64,000 nucleotides of DNA from an uncultured Kineothrix sp. (GTDB taxonomy: Bacteria; Bacillota; Clostridia; Lachnospirales; Lachnospiraceae), in contig CAJUSR010000010.1 of the NCBI GenBank assembly GCA_910588855.1, positions 62,001 to 126,000 on the forward strand. The letters run 5' to 3'. The notes under the pieces were generated by a model that searched no databases, had not been told where the DNA came from, and saw nothing but the letters and a program-made list of their open reading frames with translations. This document shows, one piece after another, positions 34,841-43,363 of the stretch (position 1 is the stretch's first letter; each line of letters starts with the position of its first letter). Made by a program: the position numbers and the translations under genes.

Positions 34841-35888
34841 AAGCTCCTTTTCTCCCTTTCATAAAAAGGTATATTTCATAAACCGTAACCAATGCCAGCG
34901 GCCCCTTTATTATTCCGAAAACGCCAAACAACTTAACCCCTGCATATACGGAAAATAAAATCGCTACCGGAAAGATTCCCATCTTTTCCCCAATCAGCTT
35001 CGGTTCCATAAACTCTCTGCTCAAAGCGCATATCACATATAGGATAACACATATCACTGCTTTTGTATAATATCCGTTTAAAATCTGCCAGAAGGCAAGG
35101 GGCATAAGAACCAAACCGGTTCCGATAAAAGGAAGCATATCCATGAACCCTGTAAACAGTCCAATCAAAATCCCCCCTTCAAAACCTCCAAGGAACAAAG
35201 TCACCGCGCATAACAAACTGATGACAAACAATATGATAAGCTGCGCCCGGATGAACGTTCCAATATGGCAAAATACTTTTTTCCCAATCCCCATCATACA
35301 CCGCAGTTCTTCCCTGCGCGCCAGTCTTTCCATAATCTCATTATAATCTTTTACCAGCAATACCGCTGCGATTATCATAATTGCGAGGAAACCCACAATC
35401 CCCACGATATTCTTTACATATCCTACCGATTCGTCCATAATCCTGGGAACTACCTGAACCTGGAAATTTTCGATGAAAACATTCACCCGCTCCATAATAA
35501 ACCGCTCGATTCCCGCTCCATCCATCCCAAACTTCTTCTCAATCCCATCACAGCAATTTCCAACAAAAATGCAGAATTTCTCCTCAAATAAATCAATTTG
35601 CCCGAATAAGTCCCCTAACTTTTGTATCACGAAAACAATTAAGCACCAGACGCCCACTCCTACCGTAACACAAAAAAGCAAAAGAATCCCTGCCGCCAAA
35701 ATCCCTTTCTTAATATGATATTTATTCTGAACCCTTTCCAGCATAGGATGGAGGGCAGCTACAAAAGCAAATGCAAAAAGAAAGGGGGCTGCCAGCGGAC
35801 TTAAATACTTAAATCCTATGTAAACCCCTATCACCACAATACCAATCAACGAATATTCCCTTATATTTCCTGCCGTCTTTTTCTCCAT
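34803..35888 (-). CDS. AI-2E family transporter
   Basis: A 361-residue membrane protein of the AI-2 exporter/PerM family. About eight helices are visible, with the family words PLAAPFLFAFAFVAALHP near the start, GIVGFLAIMIIAAVLLVKDY, and a C-terminal block GLFTGFMDMLPFIGTGLVLMP. Family members have varied proposed roles (AI-2 export, Na+/H+ antiport), so a substrate should not be assumed. The 3' end overlaps the start of the O-antigen-ligase-like gene. Confidence 0.9.
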   Translation of the reverse strand: MEKKTAGNIREYSLIGIVVIGVYIGFKYLSPLAAPFLFAFAFVAALHPMLERVQNKYHIKKGILAAGILLLFCVTVGVGVWCLIVFVIQKLGDLFGQIDLFEEKFCIFVGNCCDGIEKKFGMDGAGIERFIMERVNVFIENFQVQVVPRIMDESVGYVKNIVGIVGFLAIMIIAAVLLVKDYNEIMERLARREELRCMMGIGKKVFCHIGTFIRAQLIILFVISLLCAVTLFLGGFEGGILIGLFTGFMDMLPFIGTGLVLMPLAFWQILNGYYTKAVICVILYVICALSREFMEPKLIGEKMGIFPVAILFSVYAGVKLFGVFGIIKGPLALVTVYEIYLFMKGRKGAYGSGKGTEGRGE

Positions 35889-36024
35889 ATACCATCCGCC
35901 CTTATACCAATTTCCAGTCCTTATTCCCAGAACCGTTATTTATGCCCCAGGAATCCTATATTCAAAATTAGTATAAGTCATTTCACGGAAATTATTGATT
36001 TCACATCCTCATTTCACTTAGGAA

Positions 36025-36897
36025 TTAACTGGCAAAACAGCGGAATCCTTCCCCGGAAGGCACTATTTGGAAATTCATCTTTTTTCCTGTACGCGGATGC
36101 GCAAATTCCAATCCATATGCGCATAACGCTATATTTTTTACATGGTTCTCACTGCTGTATGCTTTTGATTCCCTGCTCCCGTATTTATTGTCACCTAATA
36201 TAGGCATACCCGCATTTGCCATCTGTACCCTTATTTGATGATGCCGCCCTGTCTTCAGGCATACCCGCACAAGGGCAATACTTATCTCCATATCCTGTTC
36301 CTGCCCTGCTGCAGTTCCTATCACTTCATAAGAAAGCTCTGCCCGTTTTGCATCTTTTTCATCCGGGCATGTGACTCTGGAAATATTCCCCTTTCCATCC
36401 TTTTTAAGGTAATCCACCAACGTGCATTTTTCCTTCACCGGCACTGGTTTTGCCGCAGCAACTGCAGCATAATATTCCTTATTCATCATCCGCTCTCTGC
36501 TCTGCCTGCTCAATGCCGCTGCCGCGTCCTTCGTTTTTCCAAAAACCAATATTCCTTCTACCAGCTGGTCCAGACGATGGACAATCCCTATATAAGATGT
36601 TCTTAAATAATTTTTTAAAGCGGATTCCATATCCGCTTCCCCTATTCTGGCAGTCTGGACCGCTATCCCAGCCATTTTACGGCAAACGATAATTTCCTTA
36701 TCTTCATATAAAATATCCCCATTTAAACTATCTCTATTTAAAACATTTCTATTTAAATTATCTCCTTTTAAACTATCTCTATTTAAAACATCTCCATTCA
36801 AAATATCTCTATTCAAAATATTCCCACTGACAAATTCCATCTGTTCCCTTTCCTTCAGCATCTTCCCTTTTTCCATATTGCCACTTTTCCATTCCAT
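36025..36897 (-). CDS. RluA-family pseudouridine synthase with repeat-rich N-terminus
   Basis: A 290-residue protein whose residues from about 60 on are a standard RluA pseudouridine synthase: ILYEDKEIIVCRKMAGIAVQ, the catalytic aspartate in GIVHRLDQLVEGILVFGKT, and GRHHQIRVQMANAGMPILGD near the end. It would modify rRNA or tRNA uridines. The first 58 residues are unusual: tandem hexads of the type LNRD-LNGD. Family members normally begin where this repeat ends, so the extension may be translated or the real start may be later. Start codons at 36897, 36876 and 36849 are all possible. Confidence 0.88.
   Translation of the reverse strand: MEWKSGNMEKGKMLKEREQMEFVSGNILNRDILNGDVLNRDSLKGDNLNRNVLNRDSLNGDILYEDKEIIVCRKMAGIAVQTARIGEADMESALKNYLRTSYIGIVHRLDQLVEGILVFGKTKDAAAALSRQSRERMMNKEYYAAVAAAKPVPVKEKCTLVDYLKKDGKGNISRVTCPDEKDAKRAELSYEVIGTAAGQEQDMEISIALVRVCLKTGRHHQIRVQMANAGMPILGDNKYGSRESKAYSSENHVKNIALCAYGLEFAHPRTGKKMNFQIVPSGEGFRCFAS
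36708..36832. repeat. 15-bp-type minisatellite inside the RluA-family gene
   Basis: About eight imperfect 15-bp units of the type TATTTAAAACATCTC (plus strand) run through the 5' end of the pseudouridine synthase gene. All units keep the reading frame and encode the residues L-N-R/G-D-x. Variation is mostly at one codon (CTC/TTC) and one hydrophobic codon. Slippage of multiples of three keeps the gene open. Confidence 0.8.
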
Positions 36898-36918
36898 CTA
36901 TCCGGTCAAAGGATATTT

Positions 36919-37926
36919 CTATACCCGGGAAAGCATAGCATTGATATAACGGTTCAGTCCTTCTACCGAATCTATCCCATATTCCTGCGATATTTCCTCA
37001 AAATACGCTTTCATTCCCTCTTTTGCAATGACAATATGGGAAGGTTCGTTCATTCCATATCCTCCTCTGGCATCCATCCAGGGTTTTTCGTTATGGGTAA
37101 TCGCCTCCAATACCTTACCGCTATATTTCCCGAAACTTTTGATAACCAAATCAACCGCCTCTTTTTCTTTATCCTGTAAATCCTTTGCCCTTCCGGCAAG
37201 TAATGCAAAACGGTTATCATCAATCGGATTATATTTAAAATCCCTGAACAGGAAATATACTTTTTCATAGACAGGCCCATGCTGCCATGCATAACAGTCT
37301 TCCGGAAAAAGTACGGTACCGGACAGCGCCATATAAATCCCCTGCGCATAATACAGTATTTTCTGCAAAGCAAGAGGTGTCACTTCCTGCATCTGCTCGA
37401 AAATATAAGCAATATTAACCAGCATTTTATCGGAAACCTTAAACAATTCTTCCAATTCATCGACAACCTTCATAGCCTCCTTAAAGGCTGTTTCCCCTAC
37501 GTTCCCCTTATTCCGGGTCAGCAGCCTCTTCATATATTCCGGTCTGTTCAATGCGTTCTTCATGATATCCGAATATTCCTTTGAAGGCATCTGCCCGTCC
37601 AAATATCTGCTGATTGTTTTCTCCCCAAAGCCTAACGCCAGCGAAAGCGGAACCTTGCCAATATGGTAAATCCCCATTAGCTTTTTTATATTCTCTACCG
37701 ATATAATCCCTTCTGCTATACGGTATTGTGCATCCCGTTCCCTTATATTCTTGTCTATCAGTCCGGGTATATTAATTTCGCATCCGCATTCTTTACATAT
37801 AGCTGTTGTTAAATATAATTCATACTCCTTATCCCTTATCATCTCTTTGCAGGCTTTCTTCCGTATTTCATATTCCGTAGCCTTCCTGCATTCTATGCAG
37901 AAATCCGGCTTTCTCTCTCCCACCAT
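36919..37926 (-). CDS. Zinc-ribbon/HTH antitoxin with Panacea (DUF4065) domain
   Basis: A 335-residue protein in three parts. Residues 1-55 hold two CxxC pairs (CIEC and CKEC), an MqsA-like zinc ribbon. Residues 85-125 are a helix-turn-helix (LALGFGEKTISRYLDGQMPS). Residues 165-300 are a Panacea/SocA-like domain (TPLALQKILYYAQGIYMALSG, CYAWQHGPVYEKVYFLF). Panacea domains neutralise diverse toxins, and the zinc-ribbon/HTH part would bind the operon promoter. It follows the putative toxin gene by 28 nt, the toxin-first order known from mqsRA. ATG at 37926 is 7 nt after GGAGG; an ATG two codons earlier is too close. Confidence 0.85.
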   Translation of the reverse strand: MVGERKPDFCIECRKATEYEIRKKACKEMIRDKEYELYLTTAICKECGCEINIPGLIDKNIRERDAQYRIAEGIISVENIKKLMGIYHIGKVPLSLALGFGEKTISRYLDGQMPSKEYSDIMKNALNRPEYMKRLLTRNKGNVGETAFKEAMKVVDELEELFKVSDKMLVNIAYIFEQMQEVTPLALQKILYYAQGIYMALSGTVLFPEDCYAWQHGPVYEKVYFLFRDFKYNPIDDNRFALLAGRAKDLQDKEKEAVDLVIKSFGKYSGKVLEAITHNEKPWMDARGGYGMNEPSHIVIAKEGMKAYFEEISQEYGIDSVEGLNRYINAMLSRV

Positions 37927-37954
37927 CCTCATTCCTCCTTTTGGTCTGCGAATC

Positions 37955-38347
37955 TTATGGCTTAAAAGCGTATGTTAGGGGATACGCTTGTCTGTGAAAC
38001 GAAATTATGATAACAAACCGGTTTTCCAACTTATTGCATTTGATATATAAGGAAACCACTTCTTCTTCCGCCCCGAACCTCTGCAACAGCCTGACATCTT
38101 TCCCGAACACATATAACAGTTCATGTTCATAACCCAAATGTTCATTCCGCACGGTTTCGCAAAAATCATGAACCGTAAGATTCATCAATATATCCTTGCT
38201 CTTTGCCTCATCAATCACATATTCCCTATATAAATCCGAATTTGCCTGTCGTTTTTTGTTTCTTTCTATCCTATACCTGTCAGCGCTAACCGCTTCCTTC
38301 ATCTCGGCAATATATTCTTCTATTTCCTCATACTCCTTATGCAACAA
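37955..38347 (-). CDS. Putative MqsR/RelE-fold toxin
   Basis: About 130 residues, paired with the zinc-ribbon/Panacea antitoxin downstream. The C-terminal half recalls MqsR: LTVHDFCETVRNE, then DVRLLQRFG, and a last strand pair SLYIKCNKLENRFVIIISFH. MqsR is an mRNA interferase with a RelE-like fold. The likeness is at pattern level, not proven. Two adjacent TTG codons (38347 and 38344) lie 5-9 nt after GAGGAGGGGAG, a much better start than the TTG at 38410. No other toxin family was recognised. Confidence 0.6.
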   Translation of the reverse strand: MLHKEYEEIEEYIAEMKEAVSADRYRIERNKKRQANSDLYREYVIDEAKSKDILMNLTVHDFCETVRNEHLGYEHELLYVFGKDVRLLQRFGAEEEVVSLYIKCNKLENRFVIIISFHRQAYPLTYAFKP

Positions 38348-38420
38348 CTCCCCTCCTCTTATGTACAATGCTCCCCTGCCGATTCCGGAATATTCCGATT
38401 TCTCTTCCAAAACATAAAAG

Positions 38421-38481
38421 CCCCCTTATAGATTACTTTGGATACTGTATATACAGTTCTCCAAGAAAGACTATAAGGGGG
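38421..38481 (-). promoter_or_regulatory. Nested palindrome upstream of the toxin-antitoxin operon
   Basis: An outer inverted repeat CCCCCTTATAG (38421-38431) and CTATAAGGGGG (38471-38481) encloses an inner perfect palindrome ACTGTATATACAGT (38443-38456). It lies about 75 nt before the chosen toxin start. Toxin-antitoxin operons are usually repressed by the antitoxin bound to such dyads, so this is a candidate operator. In RNA the outer arm could also hide AAGGGGG, which precedes a possible 18-codon leader ORF at ATG 38415. Confidence 0.6.
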
Positions 38482-38731
38482 ATAATATTCCCAAACAGCC
38501 AAGCGTCTGCTCCGCCTGCTCTTTCCTATCAGGCTCTACCCATGCAAATACATTGGATGTTCTTGACGTAAACAAAAGCTTCTTTTCGCTATATAGCATA
38601 GCACTTCCGCCTGCGGTATGCAAGCGTTCCACCAAAATCCATGTTGCAACTTTTGCCGCAGGCGGCAGAAGTTGTTTATACTACCTCTATGCCGCGGCTT
38701 TTGCTGCGAGCGTTAAAAGTTCTTCTCAAGC
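38482..38731. other. Gene-free spacer with hairpin
   Basis: No credible gene is seen between the toxin-antitoxin promoter region and the FG-GAP-like gene. It holds one perfect-stem hairpin around 38647-38673 (AACTTTTGCCGC with GCGGCAGAAGTT, one wobble), without a strong T-run, that may end the sugar operon or be a remnant repeat. Related words (GCCTGCGGTATGC, GCCGCGGCTTTTGC) nearby suggest decayed repeat material. Confidence 0.5.
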
Positions 38732-39787
38732 TTACCCGGAAATATCTTCTAATGTATACAAAGCAATTTCATCAATTTCCCGATTTGCTGAAATTAAAAC
38801 ATCTTTCCCTTCATGTACATAATGAAATACATTTGCCGAACCGCAGTCCTTATCAATTAATTCGCTACGGTATCCTCCCGTTTCCTCCCACCGGAAAGCA
38901 AGCAGGTTCTTCTCTCCTCCCCGGTGCCCCACAACAAGAGTTTGTCTTCCGCAAAGCTCCCCTCCGTAAATCGCGTGGGAAAAATCCGCCGGCTTTTCAT
39001 ATTCGTATACCTTTTCCAATCCATTCCCCCTTTTTTTATAAATACGGATATGATTGCCGTGGAACGGCGCTATTACTGCCAGCTCTTTTTCTCCATCCCC
39101 ATCGAAATCCGCCAGGACAGCATCGCTGGCAGGCGCATCAAGAAGCTGTTCCACTTCCCACTCCCCTTCGGTCTTTTCTGGCGGAAAGAAGCGGAATACC
39201 CCGCATTCGGCAGAAATAAGGCATGTATCCATATCGTTTGCCGTCACCCTGTAATACCCATGATTTTTCAGCATATTTTCCCGGATTACCTGAAGCTCCA
39301 ACGGATGCTCCTTGTCAAATGCCGTGAAATCATCCGGCAACGCTGCGGCATAAACTTTACCAGGCATAGACCAGTCGTCTTTATACTTATGCCCTGATTT
39401 CAACGTGCAGGCAACCAGATAATTCGTTCCGTTTCTCTTTACAATATCAAATCGATGCACATGAGGCAATTTCACAAGGGTACGTACTCCCCAGCCCCCG
39501 TTTTCTTCCGGGTATACCGCCACAATCTCCGCATCGGCAGAATCGTTGGGCGAATAAAATTTCTGGGTTGCAAGAAACTGCCCATCGCTTCCCGGTATCT
39601 GAACCATACTCATCGTTCCGCCCGGTCCCTCCCAGATAGTATCCAGAAGTTCCCCTTTTCTGTCAAACAGAAGGCATCTGTCTGTCTTTTCCGCCGCCAC
39701 CAAAATGCAATCCTGCCCCCGGTAATGCAAAGGCGCAATCGAGTAACATTTTGTCAGCCGAAAAACCACCTTTTTTTCCACTTTCAT
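38732..39787 (-). CDS. FG-GAP/VCBS-like beta-propeller protein, cytoplasmic
   Basis: A 351-residue protein with repeated beta-sheet units and one clear FG-GAP calcium-loop-like motif, AVLADFDGDGEKELAVIAP near residue 220. Other blades are weaker (GQDCILVAAEKTDRCLLFD, RQTLVVGHRGGEKNLLAF). No signal peptide or membrane segment is seen, unusual for FG-GAP proteins, which are mostly extracellular. It is the last gene of the sugar operon, 137 nt after the UlaE-like gene. A sugar-binding, lyase or scaffold role is possible but none is shown by the sequence. Confidence 0.75.
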   Translation of the reverse strand: MKVEKKVVFRLTKCYSIAPLHYRGQDCILVAAEKTDRCLLFDRKGELLDTIWEGPGGTMSMVQIPGSDGQFLATQKFYSPNDSADAEIVAVYPEENGGWGVRTLVKLPHVHRFDIVKRNGTNYLVACTLKSGHKYKDDWSMPGKVYAAALPDDFTAFDKEHPLELQVIRENMLKNHGYYRVTANDMDTCLISAECGVFRFFPPEKTEGEWEVEQLLDAPASDAVLADFDGDGEKELAVIAPFHGNHIRIYKKRGNGLEKVYEYEKPADFSHAIYGGELCGRQTLVVGHRGGEKNLLAFRWEETGGYRSELIDKDCGSANVFHYVHEGKDVLISANREIDEIALYTLEDISG

Positions 39788-39924
39788 ACGGTTTCCACCC
39801 CTTTCCCTGAAATATTGTCCTTTTCCTGTTCCACTGCGCCTACTCCATGTTATCTTATTTTTATTCCATCTCTTATTTACTCCACCTTATGTTCATTCTA
39901 CCTCGTTTATATTCCATCTTGTGT

Positions 39925-40770
39925 TTATTCCATCCTATCCATAATCCCGGCAAATTTTTGATGTGCAAACGCCAAGTCCTCCCGCCAGTCGGGATTGCCG
40001 GTATACCAAAATTCCGCTACAAATTTGCGGATTTGCAGCTCCCATGCCCTGCGGATTGCCTCCTCAAATTCCACATGCCCGGTTCCATAAGGAACTTCCC
40101 TAAATTTCCCGGGCGCCGTCTCTTTTAAGTGCATTGCCAAAAGATGCCCCCGCCCCAGTTCCAAATCCTCTAATGCGTCGTTTCTATATGTACAGGCGGC
40201 ATTGGTAAGGTTCCCTATATCCGGATATACTTGAAGATAGCTGGAATTTACCAGCGTTACATATTTCATTGCCTTTTCCACCGTATTCATAAATTCCGTT
40301 TCCATTGTTTCAAAACCCAAGAATACCCCTGCACGCCCGGCATGATGGACGGCCTTTTTCAAATTCTCCAAAAACCGTTTTTTCGTTTCGGCCCTTGATT
40401 CTTCATAATACACATCATAACCTGCCAATTGGATAATACGGACTCCCAAATCATCCGCCAGACGGATTGCCTTATCCATTATCTCCATGCCCCTTTCGCA
40501 AATGGCAGGGTCGCTGCTTCCCAACGGGTATTTCCGATGGCCGCTCAAACACATGGTCCGTATTGGCATTCCCACTTCGCGCATTGTCCAGATAAGGTTC
40601 CGCCTTTCCTGTTCGGACATATCCAAACGGTTTAGCTTCTCATCCGACTCGTCAATACTGATTTCCACAAAATCATAGCCCGCCGCTTTGGCTACCGAAA
40701 GCTTTTCTTCCCAGGGCAGCTCCGATGGCATTGATTTTTCATATAGTCCTAATGAATATTTTTTTTCCAC
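39925..40770 (-). CDS. L-ribulose-5-phosphate 3-epimerase, UlaE-like
   Basis: A 281-residue TIM-barrel epimerase of the UlaE/SgbU type, which interconverts L-xylulose 5-phosphate and L-ribulose 5-phosphate. Family words: GLYEKSMPSELPWEEKLSVA near the start, FVEISIDESDEKLNRLD, MCLSGHRKYPLGS, IIQLAGYDVYYE, and the metal-site region GFETMETEFMNT with YPDIGNLTNA. It follows the UlaG-like gene by 42 nt, matching part of the ascorbate (ula) pathway, but UlaD and UlaF are not seen. A changed substrate is quite possible. Confidence 0.9.
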   Translation of the reverse strand: MEKKYSLGLYEKSMPSELPWEEKLSVAKAAGYDFVEISIDESDEKLNRLDMSEQERRNLIWTMREVGMPIRTMCLSGHRKYPLGSSDPAICERGMEIMDKAIRLADDLGVRIIQLAGYDVYYEESRAETKKRFLENLKKAVHHAGRAGVFLGFETMETEFMNTVEKAMKYVTLVNSSYLQVYPDIGNLTNAACTYRNDALEDLELGRGHLLAMHLKETAPGKFREVPYGTGHVEFEEAIRRAWELQIRKFVAEFWYTGNPDWREDLAFAHQKFAGIMDRME

Positions 40771-40812
40771 AGCCGTCCTCCAATCCTAAAGATTCCTCAC
40801 TGCTATTATCCT

Positions 40813-41916
40813 TTACAGGCAGGAACGGAACGGTATGTTCTGAGCGTCCTCAAAACAATCTTCAAAGCCACGTCTATGATGATATTCCTTTTTATCCTTC
40901 TGTGCCGGATAAATATATTTTCCTCCCACTTCCCAGAAAAACGGATGGAACCGGTAATCCAGCCTATCCTTTTTCATTTCATACAATACGCGGATTTCAT
41001 TCACATCCGCCATAAAATTCGTCCAGACATCGTAGTGGATGGGAACTACTACCTTACATCTCAACGCCTCCGCCATGCGCAGGATATCACAGGATGTCAT
41101 CTTATCCATTACCCCTACCGGATTCTCCCCGTAGGAGCCAAATGCCACATCCACATCATAATCCTTTCCATGTTTTGCAAAATAAACGGAATAATGGGAG
41201 TCTCCGCTATGGTAGATATTGCCTCCTGGTGTCTTAATCAGATAATTCACCGCTTTTTCATCCATATCCACAGGGCAGTTCCCCCATAGTTCCTCTCTGT
41301 CCTCCCCCTGAGAATCTGTGGTAACAAGGCACGTCCTGTCAAAAGAGTCCAGAGCAATGATTTCCAAATCCTTGATTTTAATCGTATCCCCCGGCTTTAC
41401 CGTAATGCAGCGCTGGGACGGAACCCCCCATTTCTCCCATAACTCTACGGACTTCTTAGGACCGATAAAAGGAACCGGTATCGTCCGCCCCTCTTCATCC
41501 ACAGTCGTCATGCCTTTTTGAATGACATGGGCCGCATATTCCATGCTCATATGGTCTTGATGGTAATGGGTGGCAAGTACCGCATCCACATGTTTTACCG
41601 CAAAAGGGTCTATGACAAAAGGAACTGCCCGCAAGTTAGGCTGCATCGCCCTTCCGCCGCACATATTGGCCATCTGGTGCCCCGCTTTCATTTTTCCGTC
41701 CCCGTGTGTCCTTTTGCCGTTCCCATTCCAAAAATCAATGGTAATATTGCACCCCTCAGGCGTTTTCATCCATAAGCCCGTGCATCCCAGCCACCACATG
41801 GCAACATTGCCTGCGGGCACTTTTTCCTGTTCAATTTCTTCATTCAGCCACGTTCCCCATTCCGGAAACGTATTCATAATCCAGCTTTCTCTTGTTATTT
41901 CATCCACTTTCGACAT
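40813..41916 (-). CDS. UlaG-like metallo-beta-lactamase-fold lactonase
   Basis: A 367-residue cytoplasmic metal-dependent hydrolase related to L-ascorbate-6-phosphate lactonase. The metal motif HYHQDH is present in VLATHYHQDHMSMEYA, with the family start WIMNTFPEWGTWLNEEIEQE, the WWLGCTGLWMKTPEG region, and later YHSGDSHYS and VPIHYDVWTNFM histidines. In the ula pathway UlaG opens L-ascorbate 6-phosphate. No ascorbate PTS is seen here, so the natural substrate may be another phosphorylated lactone. ATG at 41916 has AAAGGAG upstream. Confidence 0.9.
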   Translation of the reverse strand: MSKVDEITRESWIMNTFPEWGTWLNEEIEQEKVPAGNVAMWWLGCTGLWMKTPEGCNITIDFWNGNGKRTHGDGKMKAGHQMANMCGGRAMQPNLRAVPFVIDPFAVKHVDAVLATHYHQDHMSMEYAAHVIQKGMTTVDEEGRTIPVPFIGPKKSVELWEKWGVPSQRCITVKPGDTIKIKDLEIIALDSFDRTCLVTTDSQGEDREELWGNCPVDMDEKAVNYLIKTPGGNIYHSGDSHYSVYFAKHGKDYDVDVAFGSYGENPVGVMDKMTSCDILRMAEALRCKVVVPIHYDVWTNFMADVNEIRVLYEMKKDRLDYRFHPFFWEVGGKYIYPAQKDKKEYHHRRGFEDCFEDAQNIPFRSCL

Positions 41917-41974
41917 AACTGCTCCTTTCCCATTTCCCCGGCTTACTGCCTTCATCTGTTATCTTTCTTCCTTT

Positions 41975-43330
41975 TCAAAAACTTTCCTCTATGTTCAATG
42001 CCCTCATCCCGGATTTCCATGCCCCTATAGCAGTCGCCTCGCTTTCATCTGCAAGGGAAACCTTCCTTCCAAGAGCATCTTCCAGCATTCCTACCAGGAA
42101 CCGGGATTTCGACAAACCTCCTGATACTTTGATGCCTTTTTCCTGCTGTCCGGGAAGCATGGCTTCCACAACTTTCACGCAGCCTGCCACATCCCGAATA
42201 ACCCCCTCCAATCCGGCCCGCGCAAAATCCTCTCTGGTATGCTGCAGCAATATGTTGGTAAAGCTTCCCTTTTCCAAAGGGTTCCATTCCGGTGTGCCTG
42301 TGCCTGTCAACGCATTGACAAAACACATTCCGTGGGCCCCCTTAGGGGCTTCTTCCGCTTCCTGAAGCAACATACCCAATGCCTTTTCTTTATCTGTCCA
42401 CCGGTAAAATGTATTACATAGCCAGTCCAAAGTAGTTCCTGCATTAGGCACCATCCCTTCCACTATCCATGTACCCTCTGCCGCCCCCACATTACAGTTC
42501 ACCCGCATTTCTTTATCCAGCACGGGCTCGTTTGTCATTGCAATCACATATGCCCCTGTTCCCATATTGATAATCGTTTCATCTTCCGTTTCGTCCAGCA
42601 TCCCCAATGCCGCACATTGTTGATCCCCTCCGGCAGACACTACCGGAATCCCATGCCTTATCCCAAGAAGATGATTGATTCCCACAGCCGTCTTTCCAAT
42701 CACGCTGCCTGCCGGCGCCAGCCCGCACAGTTTCCCCTTATCTATTCCAAATAAACCAAGCAATTCCTCAGACCACATTTCCCTGTGCAAATCATATAAA
42801 CAAGTGCGGCTGGCAATGGATGTATCCGTAATGTACTCTCCTGTCAAATAATGCAGCACGTACTCCTGAAATCCTATGAGTTTAACGGCTTTTTCATAGA
42901 TTTCGGGCATGTATGTCTTTATATACTGCATTTTTGGCGCAGAAAAAACCGGCGAAGGGCGCATTCCGCAGATTCCGTAAACCATCTCCGTTCCCGGCTC
43001 CAGCTTTTCCAACAGAGTAACGCATCTCTTATCCTGCCACATAATCCCATCGCAAAGCGCATGCCCATCTTTCCCCATCGGAATCACAGACGAGCGCTGG
43101 GCAGTTACGGAAATCCCTTCCGGATACCTTTGTCTGGCCGCACAATAACTGCCCATTTCTTCCAGACATTGTTGCAACGCCTTATCCAACTGTTCCATTT
43201 CCATCAAGACGCCTCCATCCGGGGTATATCGCAAGGTATATTTTTTTTGAATGCTTTTTAACATATGCCCATAGCAATCCATAAGCATGCCCCGCATACT
43301 TGAAGTTCCAATATCAAGAATCAGCAGCAT
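41975..43330 (-). CDS. FGGY-family carbohydrate kinase
   Basis: A 451-residue sugar kinase. It begins MLLILDIGTSSMRGMLMD (phosphate 1 loop), and has QRSSVIPMGKDG, MWQDKR, GTTLDWLCNTFYRW and a C-terminal KVSGGLSKSRFLVGMLEDALG. FGGY enzymes act on xylulose, ribulose, L-xylulose, gluconate and others; the sequence alone does not choose, but the UlaE-like epimerase downstream favours a pentulose such as L-xylulose (inference). ATG at 43330 follows AAAGGAGG; the longer start at 43363 has no ribosome site. Confidence 0.92.
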   Translation of the reverse strand: MLLILDIGTSSMRGMLMDCYGHMLKSIQKKYTLRYTPDGGVLMEMEQLDKALQQCLEEMGSYCAARQRYPEGISVTAQRSSVIPMGKDGHALCDGIMWQDKRCVTLLEKLEPGTEMVYGICGMRPSPVFSAPKMQYIKTYMPEIYEKAVKLIGFQEYVLHYLTGEYITDTSIASRTCLYDLHREMWSEELLGLFGIDKGKLCGLAPAGSVIGKTAVGINHLLGIRHGIPVVSAGGDQQCAALGMLDETEDETIINMGTGAYVIAMTNEPVLDKEMRVNCNVGAAEGTWIVEGMVPNAGTTLDWLCNTFYRWTDKEKALGMLLQEAEEAPKGAHGMCFVNALTGTGTPEWNPLEKGSFTNILLQHTREDFARAGLEGVIRDVAGCVKVVEAMLPGQQEKGIKVSGGLSKSRFLVGMLEDALGRKVSLADESEATAIGAWKSGMRALNIEESF

Positions 43331-43363
43331 ATTACCTCCTTTAGAGCCATTTCTTTTTTCCAT

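Noticed and set aside
34803..35888. Quorum-sensing AI-2 exporter
   Set aside because: The family name does not establish AI-2 as substrate, and no luxS gene is nearby.
40813..41916. A complete ascorbate utilisation pathway
   Set aside because: Only UlaG- and UlaE-like genes are present; PTS components, UlaD and UlaF are not in the window.
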